Below are positions 7,102 to 15,659 of a stretch of DNA of 39,405 bases, piece by piece. The notes beneath the pieces were generated by a model. The model saw only the letters and a program-made list of their open reading frames with translations, searched no databases and was not told the origin of the DNA. The position numbers and the translations under genes were made by a program. Position 1 is the first letter of the stretch. Each line of letters begins with the position of its first letter. This DNA is from Singulisphaera sp. (GTDB lineage: Bacteria; Planctomycetota; Planctomycetia; Isosphaerales; Isosphaeraceae): positions 1 to 39,405 of the forward strand of contig DAIDJG010000362.1 of assembly GCA_027451445.1 (NCBI GenBank), read 5' to 3'.

Positions 7102-10100
7102 ATGGCCGAGCACCAGACACGTCCCGACATTTCGCCGATTCGCCGGTTGGTTCGGCGGACCGTGCGCCTGCTTCGATCGAGCTGGGTTGCGACGGGGATG
7201 GGGCTGACCCTGGGCCTGGGGCTTGGGACCCTCGTGGCGCTGGCGTTGCTGGACCTGGCATTGCCGTTGGTCGAGGGCTTGCGGGTTGTGGCCCTGGTGC
7301 TGGTTGTGGTGCCTGCGCTCTGGATGTTTGTTAATGGTGTGCTGCGCCCGCTCTTGCGGCGGCTACGGCCTGCGCAGGTGGCACGGCGGATCGAGCGACA
7401 TATTCCCGGGATCCATAACCGGCTTGTGAGCTGCATTGACCTCGATAACGGGGAAGGGTCGAAGAAGTATTCGCCGGACTTCCACAAGCGGCTGGTGCAC
7501 GAGGCGCTGGAGCGGATCAAGGGGTTCCATCCTCGCGTCGTGGTCGATGGCCGGCGGCTCCGGCGCGCGTTGGTTTTCGCGGGGGCGAGCGTGGTCGCCT
7601 TGGTGGTAGCGTTTGGTCTGTTCTCGGATCGCATGCCGACGGCGTTTGCGCGGATCTTCTCGCCGTTGGCCGATATCCCTCCGGCCTCGGGCGTGTTGTA
7701 CACCGTCGAGCCGGGCGATGCGAAAGTGCTCAAAGGGGACGACATCACGTTCACGGCCGTGGTCACCAAGGGCGATCCGGGGCGGCTCCAACTGGAGATT
7801 CAGCCTGAGGCCGACGTGAAGGGCCTGCGCTACGACCTTCAGAAAGTGGAGCCCGGGCGCTGGACGTTCACGCTGAGCGGCTTCGAGCATTCGTTCCGTT
7901 ACCGGGTGCGCGGGGGCGGTACGTGGAGCCTTCAGAAGCGGATCACGATGGTCGAGCGTCCGGTTCTGGTTGGCCTGCATACGGTCCTGCACTATCCCGA
8001 GTACATGGGCATGCCCGACCCTCGCGTCGGGCCGCCGCAGGTGGCCGATGTGACCGGGCCGGAGGGGAGCGCGGTCGAAATCGTTGCGCAGGCCGAGGGA
8101 AACGTGGCCGAAGGCGAGATCCAGGTTCTGGGGACGCGGTCGAAGAAGGTTGAAGTGAGCGACCGGCCCGAGAGCATCTGGTACCAGGAGCATTTGCCGG
8201 AAGGGGCGAGTGCGAAAGGACAGTGGGAATGGGATCTCCGCTTACTGGCTCGCCCTGCCCATACGCAGCCCCCGTCCAAGGACTTCAACCAGCATGAGTT
8301 CACCGGCGGTCCGGCCTACCCGGTGCAAAGTAACGATGTCTTGTTCGCTTATGTGTATCTTAAGCCAACCGAACTGCCCGAGATGATCTCGGTCAAGTGG
8401 TTCGATGGCGCGGGCTGGGAGCACCGGGCGTACTGGGGCGCGGACAAGCTGCCGAACGATAACGTGAAGCCCAACACACCGGGCCGGCAGCACATGGGTC
8501 CGCTGCCGAAAGCGGGGGAATGGGTCCGGCTGGAGGTGCCGGCGAAGCTCATGGGCATGGACGGGAAAAGCGTGCGCGGGATGTCGTTCGGACAGACCGG
8601 CGGCCGGTGCTACTGGCACCGCGCGGGGGTGTTGCCGCCGGCGTTCGAGGAGCGGCCCGAGCTGTACGTCGCCTCCACATTCCCGCTGGCTTCGGCCGGC
8701 TCGGGGGCGTGGGCGGGCCGGTTCCCCCTGGAGCGCGAGACGCTGTACCGGGTTGAGCTGCGGAACGAGCTCGGACATCCAAGCAAGCCGATGAAGCCCG
8801 GCAAGGCCACGGCGATCCCGGACAATCCGCCGCAGGTCGTACTCGAACGGCCGGGCAGCGACCTCGTGCTCAGCACGCCGGCCAAGGTGCCACTCTCGAT
8901 CGCGGCGTTCGACGATTTCGGCTTGGCAGATATCGTCGTCGCAGTTCAGAAGGGGGACAGCGGCGGGTTCATCGGCCGGCCGGTCAAGCATTACGACAAA
9001 CCCCAGCGCAGCGAGAACGTGCTCGCCACGCTCGACCTGCCGAGCATGGACCTGAAGCCGGGCGAGCACATCCGCTACCGGGTCGAAGCACGGGACCGCA
9101 AGGGTCAAAGCGCCCAGACGCAAGAATACATGGTCCGGATCGCCGCCGACAACAACGCGGCCGACAAGCAGCTCGACAACTACGACAAGAGCCAGGACGC
9201 GTTCCGTGAGAATCTCGTCAAGCTGATCGCCGAGCAGGCCAAGGTGCAAGAGACGGTCAAGGCGATGACCGCCAAGTATGCGCCGCTGGAGGAGAAGCTC
9301 CAGGCCGTCGCCAAGGCCGAGGAACGTCCGGCCCCTGAAGGAGCGCCCAAGCCGGCCGAGGCCGCCAACGCGCCGAAGCTCGACCCGGAGACTGCGAAAC
9401 AGCTTGAAGAATTGCGTAAGGAACTGGCCCAGCTCGCCGGGCAGGAAGCGCAGAACGTGCAGCTCGGCCAGAACGTCGAGGCCGGCCTGAAGCAGGCGGC
9501 CGAGCAAGCGGCCAACCTCAAGATGCTCCCGTCCGAGATGCTCAACCAGCTCCAGGCCCTGCCGCGAGCGTTCCAGACCCGCGCGCTCGACCCCTTGCAG
9601 GACCTTGCGGCCGAGATGAAGCAAGGGGCCGACGCGAAGCAACCTCCGCCTGACCTCGCCGCAATGCAGCACGAGGCGAACCGAGTCCAGCAAGAGCTCG
9701 AGGCCGTCAAGGCCCAGCTCGATGCCGCCTCCAAGGCGCGCAAGGAACTCCCGCAAGATGCGGGGGAGGCCATCGCGGCGCTGCGGCGCGAGATGCTCCG
9801 CCAGAACGCTGACCTCTCGGCGCGCGAGCTTCAGGAGCTCATGGAGTTCCTCAAAGCGCGAGCCGAGGAGTTGAAACGGCTCGAAGGCCAGCAAGAACAG
9901 CTTGCTCAGGCGACGCCGAAGGCGCCCGATGTGATCCTACCGGATATCGAGAAGCGGCAGGGCGAACTCGATCCGAAGGAAGACCAGGCCCTCGATGAAG
10001 CACGGCAGCTCCTCAACGCGGAGCGCATGCGCCGGTTGAGGGGCGATCCCGACTTCCCCAACGCGCCCTTCCGACCGGAGGCCGATGAGCGGATGGTCCC

Positions 10101-10842
10101 TCCCAAGGAGGAAGACCCTGCCGAGCCCGATGCGGCCAAGGACAAAGCTGCGGCCAAGAAGGACGGCGATCAGGCCAAAACCAAGGACGAAGCCGGCGAG
10201 CATGAAGAAGAACCTCTCTTCATGCCCGCGCTCGGCGGGCCGCAGCCCAAGCTCGATCCGCGGTTCGCCGACAAGCTTCGCCCCGTTCCCCCCAAGGCCG
10301 CCGCGAAGCACGGCGACCATCCCCCCGACGCCAACGAGCATCGGGCGGAGCTTGCGGCTCACCAGCAAGAGCGCCTCGCGGAGCTCGACACCGCGCGCCA
10401 GGCACTCGCCAGCGACGAGCACTCACTCGACGCGATGCTCCAGCAGCTTCATCAGGCCCTCAACGATCACGACGCGGCCCACGCCGACCAGCTTCTGAAC
10501 GAAGCGATGCACAACCCGGCCCTGCAACAGGCGCTCGCAATGGCCCAGCGCAGCCAGCGGCTCAACAACGCCCGGACCCAGGCCCGCAACCACCCGCCGG
10601 GTCAGCCAACCTCAGCAATCACGAACCGGCCGGACGAACTGCCCACGACCGACAAGGTCGGCTCGCCGGAAAGCGATCAGCTCGCCGAGCTCGATATCGA
10701 AACGCGCACGGTCATCCTCAAAATGCAGCCCCAGCTCCGCGAGGAACTGCTGCAAGGCCTGCGCGAGGAAGGTCCGGAAGGCTACAAGGCGTTCATCCGC
10801 GATTATTTCAAACGGCTCACCAAGGTTAAAGGCGGCCCTTGA
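7102..10842 (+). CDS. DUF4175-like giant membrane/coiled-coil protein (cluster 1)
   Basis: A 1246-residue protein. Two membrane segments lie within about residues 33-80 and a third near 153-172. Extracytoplasmic beta-rich repeats follow to about 690. Residues 690-1200 form a long Gln/Glu/Ala/Lys-rich coiled coil, interrupted by a charged low-complexity linker (about 990-1080). The end, LREELLQGLREEGPEGYKAFIRDYFKRL, matches the terminus of the cluster 2 counterpart, so this is a family hallmark. Residues of roughly 393-510 look like an inserted beta-sandwich domain (LFAYVYLKPTELPEMISVKW, WEHRAYWG, MGPLPKAGEWVRLEVP) that the paralogue lacks. GAGGA at 7090-7094 supports the start. It probably forms the scaffold of the envelope complex; no enzymatic motif is seen. 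Confidence 0.82.
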   Translation: MAEHQTRPDISPIRRLVRRTVRLLRSSWVATGMGLTLGLGLGTLVALALLDLALPLVEGLRVVALVLVVVPALWMFVNGVLRPLLRRLRPAQVARRIERHIPGIHNRLVSCIDLDNGEGSKKYSPDFHKRLVHEALERIKGFHPRVVVDGRRLRRALVFAGASVVALVVAFGLFSDRMPTAFARIFSPLADIPPASGVLYTVEPGDAKVLKGDDITFTAVVTKGDPGRLQLEIQPEADVKGLRYDLQKVEPGRWTFTLSGFEHSFRYRVRGGGTWSLQKRITMVERPVLVGLHTVLHYPEYMGMPDPRVGPPQVADVTGPEGSAVEIVAQAEGNVAEGEIQVLGTRSKKVEVSDRPESIWYQEHLPEGASAKGQWEWDLRLLARPAHTQPPSKDFNQHEFTGGPAYPVQSNDVLFAYVYLKPTELPEMISVKWFDGAGWEHRAYWGADKLPNDNVKPNTPGRQHMGPLPKAGEWVRLEVPAKLMGMDGKSVRGMSFGQTGGRCYWHRAGVLPPAFEERPELYVASTFPLASAGSGAWAGRFPLERETLYRVELRNELGHPSKPMKPGKATAIPDNPPQVVLERPGSDLVLSTPAKVPLSIAAFDDFGLADIVVAVQKGDSGGFIGRPVKHYDKPQRSENVLATLDLPSMDLKPGEHIRYRVEARDRKGQSAQTQEYMVRIAADNNAADKQLDNYDKSQDAFRENLVKLIAEQAKVQETVKAMTAKYAPLEEKLQAVAKAEERPAPEGAPKPAEAANAPKLDPETAKQLEELRKELAQLAGQEAQNVQLGQNVEAGLKQAAEQAANLKMLPSEMLNQLQALPRAFQTRALDPLQDLAAEMKQGADAKQPPPDLAAMQHEANRVQQELEAVKAQLDAASKARKELPQDAGEAIAALRREMLRQNADLSARELQELMEFLKARAEELKRLEGQQEQLAQATPKAPDVILPDIEKRQGELDPKEDQALDEARQLLNAERMRRLRGDPDFPNAPFRPEADERMVPPKEEDPAEPDAAKDKAAAKKDGDQAKTKDEAGEHEEEPLFMPALGGPQPKLDPRFADKLRPVPPKAAAKHGDHPPDANEHRAELAAHQQERLAELDTARQALASDEHSLDAMLQQLHQALNDHDAAHADQLLNEAMHNPALQQALAMAQRSQRLNNARTQARNHPPGQPTSAITNRPDELPTTDKVGSPESDQLAELDIETRTVILKMQPQLREELLQGLREEGPEGYKAFIRDYFKRLTKVKGGP

Positions 10843-10862
10843 TCAGGAAGACGAAGACGTTC

Positions 10863-10986
10863 TATCCGCAGATGTCGCAGATGAACGCAGATAAAGATAA
10901 AAATACAATGGATAGCAATCGTCGTTTCCACGCGATCGCAGAATAGACTGAATTTAATCTGCGTTCATCTGCGACATCTGCGGATA
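10863..10986. repeat. Inverted repeat family A, copy 4
   Basis: The arms at 10863-10892 and 10957-10986 are perfect 30-nt reverse complements around a 64-bp spacer that is less AT-rich than in copy 2. The left arm starts 20 nt after the DUF4175-like stop, and the right arm ends 45 nt before the next ATG. Outside the right arm the sequence GACTCTTCTGATTC resembles the tail of copies 1 and 2. Confidence 0.95.
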
Positions 10987-11031
10987 GACTCTTCTGATTC
11001 TATGGTTTGTTTATAGCAGGGATTGGTTTTC

Positions 11032-13449
11032 ATGATCAAGTGGTTTCTCACAACGATCGGCGTCGGCGATGAACTGCTCGTGCGGCTTGACCAGGCGGTC
11101 CTGGCTGTGCAGAGGCCGGGCCTGTTGTGGGTCGGGCTGGCGCTGTTGGTGCCGGTCGGTTGGTTTATCATTCAGCGGCAACGCCAGAACCTTGCCGGGA
11201 TACCGGGGGCGCTTCGAGCCGCTCTCAGTGCCACGCGGATCGCTGTGGTTGGGCTGCTCGTCGTCGTATTGGCCGGTCCCTACTTGAAGGTCGATTACCA
11301 GATCGACAAGCGGCCGATCGTGGCGCTGCTCTTCGACCAGTCGCAAAGCATGCAGCTTCCGGCCGGTCCGTTTGAGGACAATGCCGAGGCGGTCAAGGTC
11401 GCACAGGCAGCGGGTTACCTGACGTCGCCCGGCCAGGGGATTGGGGGCCAGCCCGATCCCGAGACGCGCAAGGCGCTCAACCAGGTGGGCCGGACCAAGC
11501 TTGCGCAAACCGTCGTGAAGGCGAGCGTGAAGACGTTGACGGAGCCGTTGGCCGAGAAGTTCGACGTGCGGTACTACGCGTTCTCGCGTCAGCCGGAGTC
11601 GCTCGGCGTCGACGCCGCCCATCCCGTCTTTCCCGAGCCGCCGACGCCCGGCGGTTCGTCGACCCAGATCGGCGATGCGCTTGGCCGTGTCTTCGACGAT
11701 GCGGCCGGTCGGCCCATCGCGGGGATGTTCCTATTCTCTGATGGGCAGAACACCGGTGGCCGCTCGCCGGCCGAGGCCGGCAGTGTCGCAGCTCGACTTG
11801 GGGCGCCTTTGTACGCGGTGCCGACGGGTACCGCGACGCGGCTCAAAGACGTGGCCATTGTTGATGTCTTCACCTCGGGACTCGTCGCACTCGGAGACAC
11901 GGCGCGGATTGCCGTCACAGTCGAGTCACAAGGGTTCGACGCCCGGCCCGTCAAGGTCGAACTGCGTGACGGCGACAAGGTCCTCGCCACAAAGGACCTC
12001 ACGCTTCACGATACCGAGCAACAAAAGATCGACCTCACCTTCGAAGCGAAGGAGCCCGGAGCCAAGTATCTGACCGTGGCCATTCCTCCCTTGCCCGAGG
12101 AGCCAGAGCACCTGAAGGCGAACAACACGGATGTGGCGTTTGTCCGCGTGAGCGAGGAGAAGGTTCGCGTCCTGGTCATCGACGGCCTCCCGCGCTGGGA
12201 TTTCCGGTTCCTGAAGAACGCGTTGCGGCGCGATCACGGGATCGGCGGCCGAACGAACAAGGACCAGCCGGACGTGGTGCTCGAGAGCGAGCTCCGCCGC
12301 CAGCCGGCCGAAGCGAAGGACAAGGCCCTCCCCGCCAATGTGGATGAGCTGGCGGATTATCACACGATCATCCTCGGTGATGCGTCTCCCGCGTTGCTCA
12401 CACCTGCGTTCGTGACGATGCTGGCTGACGCCGTGCGCGACAAGGGGGTCGGCCTGATCGTCGAGGCCGGGCCGCGGTTCATGCCGCAGGGGCTGGACGA
12501 GCGCTTGCGAGAGCTGCTCCCCGTACGGCTACGAGCCAGCGCGGGCGGGCTCGATGCGCCCGTGTACAAGCCGTTCCAACTGGAGCTGAGCCCGGACGGG
12601 TCGGTCCACGAGGTGATGCGGCTCTACGACGACCCGGGCCGGAACCAGAACGCGTGGTCGCAGATGCATCCCTATTACTGGTGCGCCGCGGTCGAACGCC
12701 CCGCGCCTGCGGCATCGGTGCTGGCGTGGAACCCGAGCGTCGAGGGACGCTACGGCAAACTGCCACTCATCGCCCACCACTACGCCGGCCGGGGGAAGGT
12801 GCTGTTTGTCGGCACGGACTCGACCTGGACCTGGCGGCAGAACGTCGGCGACCGCTTCTTCTACAAGTTTTGGGGCCAAGGGGTCCGGTTTGTCGCCCGC
12901 CGCGATACCAAAGGAGCGCAGAAGAGCTGGATCGAAGTCCGCCCCGTCCGCGCCCAGCCGGGCGAAGAAGCCCAGATCGAGCTGATGGCCATCGGCACCG
13001 ATGGCACCCCGCGCACCGAACGCACGCTGTCGATTCAACTTTCCGGCGTCGGCACACCGGGTTCGCTCGAACTGACGGCCGACCCGGCAACCAAAGGCCG
13101 GTACACCGGCCGGTTCACGCCGCAGTCGATGGGCGACTACCTGCTGAGCTACAACCCCGGCGACGGCACACCCGCGGTCGAAGCCAAGCTTCGCGTGATG
13201 GCGGCCCCTGAGGAGATGCGCCATCCGAACGTGAACCGCCCCGCGCTCGACCTCCTCGCCAGCGCGACGGGCGGCCGGGTCGTCGAACTCGACGACCTCG
13301 CGTCAGTGGTCCCCGGTCTCAAGGGCGAGTCGAAGCTCACCCAGATCCACCGCGAGGCGACCCTCTGGGACAACTGGCTCACGCTCGTTGTCCTGATCTC
13401 CATCTACTCGCTCGACGTGGCGCTCCGGCGTCTGGCGGGACTGTCATGA
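11032..13449 (+). CDS. VWA / amidotransferase-like membrane protein (cluster 1)
   Basis: An 805-residue protein with membrane segments at about 31-47 and 67-82. A VWA domain follows, with MIDAS motif D-Q-S-Q-S at 102-106 and FLFSDGQNTGG further on. A beta-sandwich region comes next, then a class I amidotransferase-like region beginning RVLVIDGLPRWDFRFLKNAL and including YHTIILGDASPALLTPAFV and GKVLFVGTDSTWTWR. A C-terminal membrane segment (LTLVVLISIYSLDVALRRL) ends the protein. No catalytic Cys-His-Glu set is evident, so it is unlikely to be an amidotransferase enzyme. ATG 11032 is preferred over TTG 11023 because of its spacing from AGGGA. Its stop overlaps an in-frame ATG of the next reading frame (ATGA at 13446). 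The paralogue is at 23782. Confidence 0.87.
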   Translation: MIKWFLTTIGVGDELLVRLDQAVLAVQRPGLLWVGLALLVPVGWFIIQRQRQNLAGIPGALRAALSATRIAVVGLLVVVLAGPYLKVDYQIDKRPIVALLFDQSQSMQLPAGPFEDNAEAVKVAQAAGYLTSPGQGIGGQPDPETRKALNQVGRTKLAQTVVKASVKTLTEPLAEKFDVRYYAFSRQPESLGVDAAHPVFPEPPTPGGSSTQIGDALGRVFDDAAGRPIAGMFLFSDGQNTGGRSPAEAGSVAARLGAPLYAVPTGTATRLKDVAIVDVFTSGLVALGDTARIAVTVESQGFDARPVKVELRDGDKVLATKDLTLHDTEQQKIDLTFEAKEPGAKYLTVAIPPLPEEPEHLKANNTDVAFVRVSEEKVRVLVIDGLPRWDFRFLKNALRRDHGIGGRTNKDQPDVVLESELRRQPAEAKDKALPANVDELADYHTIILGDASPALLTPAFVTMLADAVRDKGVGLIVEAGPRFMPQGLDERLRELLPVRLRASAGGLDAPVYKPFQLELSPDGSVHEVMRLYDDPGRNQNAWSQMHPYYWCAAVERPAPAASVLAWNPSVEGRYGKLPLIAHHYAGRGKVLFVGTDSTWTWRQNVGDRFFYKFWGQGVRFVARRDTKGAQKSWIEVRPVRAQPGEEAQIELMAIGTDGTPRTERTLSIQLSGVGTPGSLELTADPATKGRYTGRFTPQSMGDYLLSYNPGDGTPAVEAKLRVMAAPEEMRHPNVNRPALDLLASATGGRVVELDDLASVVPGLKGESKLTQIHREATLWDNWLTLVVLISIYSLDVALRRLAGLS

Positions 13450-13510
13450 AACGGGATGAGCCTATGCGTACCAAAGCGATTTCCACCATCGTCACGCGCC
13501 CAAGCGCATT

Positions 13511-13661
13511 ACTCCCCCCCTTGGGAAGGGGGGGTGGGGAGTCAGCGCACGCATTCGGCTGGTTCCATGTCCGTCAACCGTTAAGCGCAAAAAAGTGGCT
13601 CGTGGCTGAGGTGCATCCATCGGACGGCCACTGCCCACCCCCCCTTCCCAAGGGGGGGAGT
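13511..13661 (+). repeat. Poly-C/G-ended inverted-repeat element B, copy 1
   Basis: The left end (13511-13543) and right end (13631-13661) are near-perfect reverse complements sharing the core CTTGGGAAGGGGGGG / CCCCCCCTTCCCAAG, around an interior of about 87 bp. The interior and the right flank to about 13740 align with copy 2 in the opposite orientation. Examples are TTCGGCTGG at 13554-13562, GTCAACCG at 13573-13580 and GGCCACT at 13626-13632. This makes it a defined element rather than a simple hairpin. It has no coding capacity of its own and looks like a small non-autonomous mobile element. Confidence 0.85.
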
Positions 13662-13706
13662 TATGAGGTTCCACACGTCGCGAAGGGGGTGGTGCGAAGC
13701 GATGCG

Positions 13707-14762
13707 ATGCGCAATCCGACCGTAAACCGCTGTCGCCTCGTGATCTCTGCATCGCTCGTCGCGTTCCTTGTTGCGCTCCCAGTCCGCGCGCAGGGTCCGC
13801 AGGCGTCGACCCCTGAGCCGCTGACCGAGATCAAGGTCATCGAACGCGTGACCGCGTCGGTCGACCGCAGCCTGGCCTACCTTGCCTCGAAGCAGCTTCC
13901 GGACGGGAGCTGGCACAAGAACAACGCGGTGAATGCGCTGGCGATCCTGTCGTTCCTGGGGCGTGGACACGCTCCGGGACATGGGCCGTATCGTGACGTG
14001 GTCGAGCGCGGCAAGAAGTTCCTGCTATCGACGGCCAAGACCGACACGGGCTACGTCTCGTTCAGCTCGATGTACGAGCACGGTCTTGCCACGCTCGCGC
14101 TGGCCGAAATGTATGGGATGGACCCCGACCCCGAGCTCGAAGAGAAGCTGCGCAAGGCCGTTGACCTGATCGTCAAGTCGCAATCTCCCTCGGGCGGCTG
14201 GCGCTACAATCCGAATCCTGGCGACCAGGACCTGAGCGTTACGGTGATGCAGATCGTCGCCCTCCGCGCGGCGAATAACGCCGAGATCCCCGTCCCGGCC
14301 CCGGTCATCGAGAAGGCGATCGGCTACGTGCGCACCTGCTCCCACGCCAGCGGCGGCTACGCCTACACCGCCGGCGGCGGGCCGGGTCCGCAGACCACCG
14401 CGGCGGGCATCCTCTCCCTCCAACTGCTCGGCAAATTCGACGACCCGACGATTCCGAAGGCCCTCGAAGTGCTGGCGAAATATCCCATCAAGTGGGACAC
14501 CAGCGTCCAGTACTTTTACTACTTCCACTACTACGCGGTGCAAGCCGGCTATCAAACCGGCGGCCAGCACTGGAACGACTGGCATCCCAAAATCCGCGAA
14601 TTGCTTCTGTCGAAGCAAAACGGCGACGGCAGTTGGGACGTACCGCCAGGAACGGCGGAAGCCAACGAAGGAGTGGTCGGACCGAACAAGATCTACTGGA
14701 CGGCGATGTCGTCATTGATTCTGGAAATCTACATGCACTTTCTGCCAGCGTATCAAAGATGA
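13707..14762 (+). CDS. Secreted prenyltransferase/squalene-cyclase-repeat protein
   Basis: A 351-residue protein with a signal peptide (basic start, then LVISASLVAFLVALPVRAQG) followed by alpha/alpha-barrel repeats of the prenyltransferase/squalene oxidase type: LAYLASKQLPDGSW, YVSFSSMYEHGLATLALAEMYG, KSQSPSGGWRYNPNPGDQDLSVT, TCSHASGGYAYTAGG and LLLSKQNGDGSW. The DXDDTA catalytic motif of squalene-hopene cyclases is absent, so it is probably a binding or structural protein outside the cytoplasm. The frame is open upstream to an ATG at 13446 that overlaps the previous stop. I chose ATG 13707 because the signal peptide begins there and the intervening codons are made of repeat element B. Repeat A5 follows the stop. 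Confidence 0.85.
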   Translation: MRNPTVNRCRLVISASLVAFLVALPVRAQGPQASTPEPLTEIKVIERVTASVDRSLAYLASKQLPDGSWHKNNAVNALAILSFLGRGHAPGHGPYRDVVERGKKFLLSTAKTDTGYVSFSSMYEHGLATLALAEMYGMDPDPELEEKLRKAVDLIVKSQSPSGGWRYNPNPGDQDLSVTVMQIVALRAANNAEIPVPAPVIEKAIGYVRTCSHASGGYAYTAGGGPGPQTTAAGILSLQLLGKFDDPTIPKALEVLAKYPIKWDTSVQYFYYFHYYAVQAGYQTGGQHWNDWHPKIRELLLSKQNGDGSWDVPPGTAEANEGVVGPNKIYWTAMSSLILEIYMHFLPAYQR

Positions 14763-14772
14763 GGGAGAGTTT

Positions 14773-14885
14773 TATCCGCAGATGTCGCAGATGAACGCAG
14801 ATGAAATACGAGGAATCGGAATAGTTAAATAGTCAAAAATTTAATAATTCGATTAATCTGCGTCTATCTGCGACATCTGCGGATA
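14773..14885. repeat. Inverted repeat family A, copy 5
   Basis: The arms at 14773-14802 and 14856-14885 match except for a two-base swap (GTTCA against GTCTA), around a 53-bp AT-rich spacer. Complementarity continues outside: GAGAGTTT before the left arm pairs with GAACTCTT after the right arm. It begins 10 nt after the cyclase-repeat stop and ends 24 nt before the next ATG. This is the last family A copy in the window. Confidence 0.95.
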
Positions 14886-14909
14886 GAACTCTTTATCGGG
14901 ACCTATTCC

Positions 14910-15659
14910 ATGAGAATGCCGGGTTACATGATCGGCCTTCTTTTCGCTGTGGCCTCGTCACTGGCGTGGGCGGACGGTGGTCCCGGATCGATCACCGGCC
15001 GCGTCGAGGCGCCCGGAGAAGTGGCTGCGATTGCGGCGATCGACCGCGCGACCGATAAGAAGTACTCCGCGACGATCGAGCCGGCCGGCCGGTTTGTGAT
15101 TGGCGGTTTGCCTGCGGCGGGGACGTTCGACGTCCTGGTCGATTACAAGGACGGAGCCCGGCTCGAGGGCGTGAACTTCAAGGTCCCCCGTTCGGATTAC
15201 GAGGAAGAGCAGCCGCTTGCGCCCGAGGACGTCGACACGATCAAGGGGCAGGTCAAGCATCTCAACAAGTTCGAGGATGAGGTCGACATCCTCGCGGTCT
15301 CGGGCAACATCCAGCACGCGGCTGTGCTCGTCAACAAGCTGCGCACGCGGCCGTTCGTCAACTCGAAGCCGGGCGAGGTCGTCTGGCGCTGCGAGCTTTG
15401 GCGGTTCGAGCGGCCCGAGGAGACGTGGGTGAAGGTCCAGGACGAGTTGTTCCTGGTCCTTTATCGCCAGCGGATCCCGAATGCCGAATATCAGAAGAAA
15501 TCGATCACTTTTGATGCCTCTCTGGGTGGACTCGCTCCTGCCCAGGATGCGACGATGGATCTGGGTTTGATCAAACGTCCCAACGCGCAGTCAGGCATAC
15601 GGTTTCGCGCCGCACAGTTACCGAACGACAAGCCAGCGACAAAGGAGGACTCGCGATGA
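14910..15659 (+). CDS. Secreted protein with carboxypeptidase-regulatory-like fold
   Basis: A 249-residue protein with a signal peptide (MRMPGYMIGLLFAVASSLAWA) and then a small beta-sandwich, GSITGRVEAPGEVAAIAAIDRATDKKYSATIEPAGRFVIGGLPAAGTFDVLVDY. This pattern (GxVxxP, FxxxGLPxGxYxL-like) is that of carboxypeptidase regulatory-like domains. The C-terminal half (VKHLNKFEDEVDILAVSGNIQHAAVLVNKLRTRPFVN, then ELWRFERPEETWVKVQDELFLVLYR) is not recognised. Its stop overlaps the start of the DUF4159 gene (ATGA at 15656), so the two are translationally coupled and probably act together outside the cytoplasm. Confidence 0.75.
   Translation: MRMPGYMIGLLFAVASSLAWADGGPGSITGRVEAPGEVAAIAAIDRATDKKYSATIEPAGRFVIGGLPAAGTFDVLVDYKDGARLEGVNFKVPRSDYEEEQPLAPEDVDTIKGQVKHLNKFEDEVDILAVSGNIQHAAVLVNKLRTRPFVNSKPGEVVWRCELWRFERPEETWVKVQDELFLVLYRQRIPNAEYQKKSITFDASLGGLAPAQDATMDLGLIKRPNAQSGIRFRAAQLPNDKPATKEDSR

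Noticed and set aside
13446-13706. Start of the cyclase-repeat protein at 13446 (438 residues)
   Set aside because: The extra 87 residues are translated repeat element (poly-Pro/Gly runs) and would put the signal peptide in the interior; kept only as an alternative.
3453-14885. Family A repeats as a CRISPR array
   Set aside because: Copies are kilobases apart, each is an inverted pair, there are genes between them, and no cas genes are present.
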